6,950 nucleotides of DNA, taken from assembly GCA_026645635.1 (NCBI GenBank), contig JAPKMV010000178.1:1-6950 (forward strand), given 5' to 3'. Shown here piece after piece: positions 4,982-6,950 of the stretch. This DNA is from Caldilineaceae bacterium (GTDB lineage Bacteria > Chloroflexota > Anaerolineae > Caldilineales > Caldilineaceae). The notes under the pieces were generated by a model. That model ran no database searches, was not told the origin of the DNA, and was given only the letters and a program-made list of their open reading frames with translations. The stretch's first letter is position 1. Every line of letters begins with the position of its first letter. A program made the translations under genes and the position numbers.

Positions 4982-6950
4982 TTATTCCCGTTGCACGGCC
5001 GGGAGATAGGTGCGCCGCGGCGGTTCGAGTGAGATGTCGATGCCCGTCGTTTCCTGGCCAGATGCCACCCGCACATTCATCAGCGGATAGCCAGGAGCAG
5101 GGACAGGGATAGGATAGCCGGCGCCGTCCTGCACGAATTCACCGTGGCATGCATGAAATCCGTCGATGTTGGCGCAGACGCGGTAATCGCCCGCAGCCAG
5201 CCCGCGCAGCCGATAGGTGCCATCCTGCACGTTCTCAACGCCATAGTAGCTCAGCAAACTCAACGAAGGGTATTGGCTGACATACACATAGGCATTGGTG
5301 GCGAGCGAGCCATCACGGCGCCGCACCTGGCCGCTGATGGCGCCGGCCAATGAGAGTTGCGCATCCAGGATGACCGGCTCTGCCCCGCTGGTCACATAGA
5401 GCGGGGAGGGCGCCACCGGCGCATACAGCAATGTCGGATCGCGGAAAATGGGCCAGTATTGGCGCGATGGGAGGCCCTCGAACCGGTAGCTGCCGTCAGC
5501 TCCGGTCATGGTGTAGGCAAGCAGGGCCAGGTACCCTTCCCCGCCGACAAACAGTTCCACGCGCACATTGGCGACTGGAGCGGCGCCGGCCGTAACGACG
5601 CCCTGCAGCACGCCGTCATAGGCGCCCACGCCATAGATGAAGTCGACATTGCCCACGGTGGCGCCGGCCGTGACCGTGATGACTGCGGCGCTTGCAAAGT
5701 CATACCCTCCGCCATAAAAAACCAGTGGATAAGCCACGATCGGTTGGCCTGGCACTGGCGGGTCAAATGAGGCTGAAGCGCCAACCTTGTAGCGGCCCGG
5801 CGGCAGGCCGCCCAGGACATAGCGATCCGTACCGGGCGGCAAAGCGACTGAAGCTATCGATTGATATGGGGAGTCTTCGGCAAATACGTTTACATAGGCA
5901 TAGACTGGTTGCACCTCACCCAACAGAGAAACGACACCTGTGATGCGGCCGCCTTGCGCCAATTCCGCATCCACGCCACTGCGCACTTCATCTGGCGCCA
6001 GGGTCAGCACGGCAGCATCCAGCGCAGTCGAAGAATTATCGTAATATTCCGCAATACCAAAACCCTGCACATCGCTGAAGCGCATCCGATAATCGCCCGC
6101 TGGCAGCCAGGTATGCGTATAGTGGCCGGACGCATCCGTGTGCACGGCAATCGACGGCCAGGCGTCAATGGCCTGCGCCAGGACTTCGACGCCGGCCAGC
6201 GGCGCACCGCCCGGATCCGTCACCGTGCCTGAGAGCACGGCTACATCGGTCTCCCCGCCCAAATGGATATCGACGCCCGCAGTGGTTTGACCCTGCTCCA
6301 CGATCACATCGGTGGCAGCGTCCAGACCGGCGCTGACGCGATCATGACACGAGACGTACCGGGCGTAGAGCGGCGCCTGTCCCCGAAAGGTGGCGCAGAC
6401 GCGGTAGACGCCGGGCTGCAGTGGCCCGAAGGAATAGGATGAGGCAGCGTCTACGGGCGCGTCACCCAGGTAGTCCCAGCCATCGCCAGAGCGACCATAG
6501 AGTGATACTTCCACAACGGCTTGCGCAAGACCCGGCAGGTTCTCCTGCGTCACCGTACCCGAAATGCCACCGCCCAGGCTAAGCGCAGCATCGATGCCCG
6601 TGACATCCTGACCCAGCACCAACAAGTCGGTGGCGGAGACGAACGAAATTGCGCCGGAGTAGTACTGAGTGGCGTAAAGTCCGGCAGGATCGGTGAATGC
6701 AACTACGTAGGCGCCGGCGGGCAAAACGGGAACGCGGTACGCGCCGGTGGCGTCGGTCGTTGCGGAGCGGATGACCGGTCCGCTCAACGTGTACACGTCG
6801 ATGCGGATGCCAGGAAGGGGCGTGGCGCTCTCCGCCGCGCGCACGACGCCGGCAATGCTGCCCGGCGCAGCAGGTTCGTCCGGTGCGGCATAGGCGAACC
6901 GCGCTGCAAAGACTGTCAACAGGCAAAGGGTACAAATAGCCAGAACGCGC
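4982..6950 (-). CDS. secreted protein of six carboxypeptidase-regulatory-like beta-sandwich repeats (5' end missing)
   Basis: The frame is open to the right edge, so the first codons are missing; 655 residues are visible. The first 21 are most of a signal peptide: a hydrophobic core (VLAICTLCLLTVFAA) then AYA before APDEP, a good signal-peptidase I site, so the mature protein is exported. The TTG at 6919 is inside this core and not a real start. The rest is six repeats of about 90-120 residues, at about 30-127, 128-237, 238-334, 335-446, 447-536 and 537-655. Each opens with a G-x-V strand (SIAGVV, GISGTV, VLSGTV, RITGVV, VLQGVV, AISGQV) and most carry G-x-Y-x-h-x-x-L-x-x-G-x-Y-x-V, the signature of CarboxypepD_reg/SdrD-B-like domains. 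Most repeats end in a TGIDxxLxxGG-type strand. No enzyme domain is visible. It ends PPRRTYLPAVQRE, resembling the short YLPLV-type tails of many exported Chloroflexota proteins. It probably acts at the cell surface as an adhesive or structural protein. Confidence 0.85.
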   Translation of the reverse strand, partial: RVLAICTLCLLTVFAARFAYAAPDEPAAPGSIAGVVRAAESATPLPGIRIDVYTLSGPVIRSATTDATGAYRVPVLPAGAYVVAFTDPAGLYATQYYSGAISFVSATDLLVLGQDVTGIDAALSLGGGISGTVTQENLPGLAQAVVEVSLYGRSGDGWDYLGDAPVDAASSYSFGPLQPGVYRVCATFRGQAPLYARYVSCHDRVSAGLDAATDVIVEQGQTTAGVDIHLGGETDVAVLSGTVTDPGGAPLAGVEVLAQAIDAWPSIAVHTDASGHYTHTWLPAGDYRMRFSDVQGFGIAEYYDNSSTALDAAVLTLAPDEVRSGVDAELAQGGRITGVVSLLGEVQPVYAYVNVFAEDSPYQSIASVALPPGTDRYVLGGLPPGRYKVGASASFDPPVPGQPIVAYPLVFYGGGYDFASAAVITVTAGATVGNVDFIYGVGAYDGVLQGVVTAGAAPVANVRVELFVGGEGYLALLAYTMTGADGSYRFEGLPSRQYWPIFRDPTLLYAPVAPSPLYVTSGAEPVILDAQLSLAGAISGQVRRRDGSLATNAYVYVSQYPSLSLLSYYGVENVQDGTYRLRGLAAGDYRVCANIDGFHACHGEFVQDGAGYPIPVPAPGYPLMNVRVASGQETTGIDISLEPPRRTYLPAVQRE

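Noticed and set aside
5113..5160. Heme-binding CxxCH motif in the last repeat of the secreted protein
   Set aside because: The cysteines are eight residues apart (Cys592 and Cys601), not two, so it is not a c-type heme site.
5357..5770. Plus-strand open frames (5144-5353, 5357-5770, 5861-6232) opposite the secreted protein
   Set aside because: They are antisense shadows of a clear repeat protein and have no domain-like composition or SD-supported start.
6917..6919. TTG start for the secreted repeat protein
   Set aside because: The frame continues to the window edge and the upstream codons encode hydrophobic signal-peptide residues, so the true start lies beyond base 6950.

Overview
The window is GC-rich bacterial DNA with ordinary start codons and Shine-Dalgarno (SD) sites. 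It most resembles a filamentous Chloroflexota (Anaerolineae/Caldilinea-like) genome or metagenome bin. The reasons are a secreted multi-repeat protein ending in a YLPxV-type tail, the DUF4143 ATPase and DUF4160/DUF2442 accessory genes, and intergenic DNA rich in short tandem and inverted repeats. This assignment is an inference from style; there is no rRNA or other taxonomic marker.

Layout. (1) Bases 1-807 (+) are the 3' part of an AAA/DUF4143 ATPase whose ATPase half lies left of the window. (2) Bases 889-1654 (-) hold a compact two-gene cassette. A 79-residue DUF4160-like protein comes first, followed with a 4-base GTGA overlap by a DUF2442 domain fused to an XRE helix-turn-helix. A strong sigma-70-like promoter sits so close to the first ATG that the mRNA should be leaderless, and two identical ACGTATAC boxes lie 52 bp apart around it. 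This looks like an autoregulated toxin-antitoxin-type module. (3) Bases 1674-3358 (-) hold an uncharacterised six-helix membrane protein followed by an alpha-helical HEAT/ARM-like protein. The second gene is bracketed by 7-bp-period tandem repeats at its 5' and 3' ends. (4) Bases 3359-3593 are a divergent intergenic region with a 26-bp imperfect dyad and a 22-bp inverted repeat whose arms are themselves palindromes. (5) Bases 3594-4850 (+) encode a full-length methylthioribose kinase (mtnK) of methionine salvage, without other mtn genes in view. (6) Bases 4859-4955 are a long hairpin of GCGGAT-type repeats between convergent gene ends. (7) Bases 4982-6950 (-) are a secreted protein of six carboxypeptidase-regulatory-like beta-sandwich repeats, with its first codons cut off by the window edge.

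Only mtnK has a secure metabolic role. The ATPase and the DUF4160/DUF2442-XRE pair form a small accessory block at the left. The membrane and HEAT-like genes probably form a transcription unit of unknown role. The short convergent gap at 808-888 holds no feature I can support. No RNA gene, CRISPR array, transposase or replication origin was seen.
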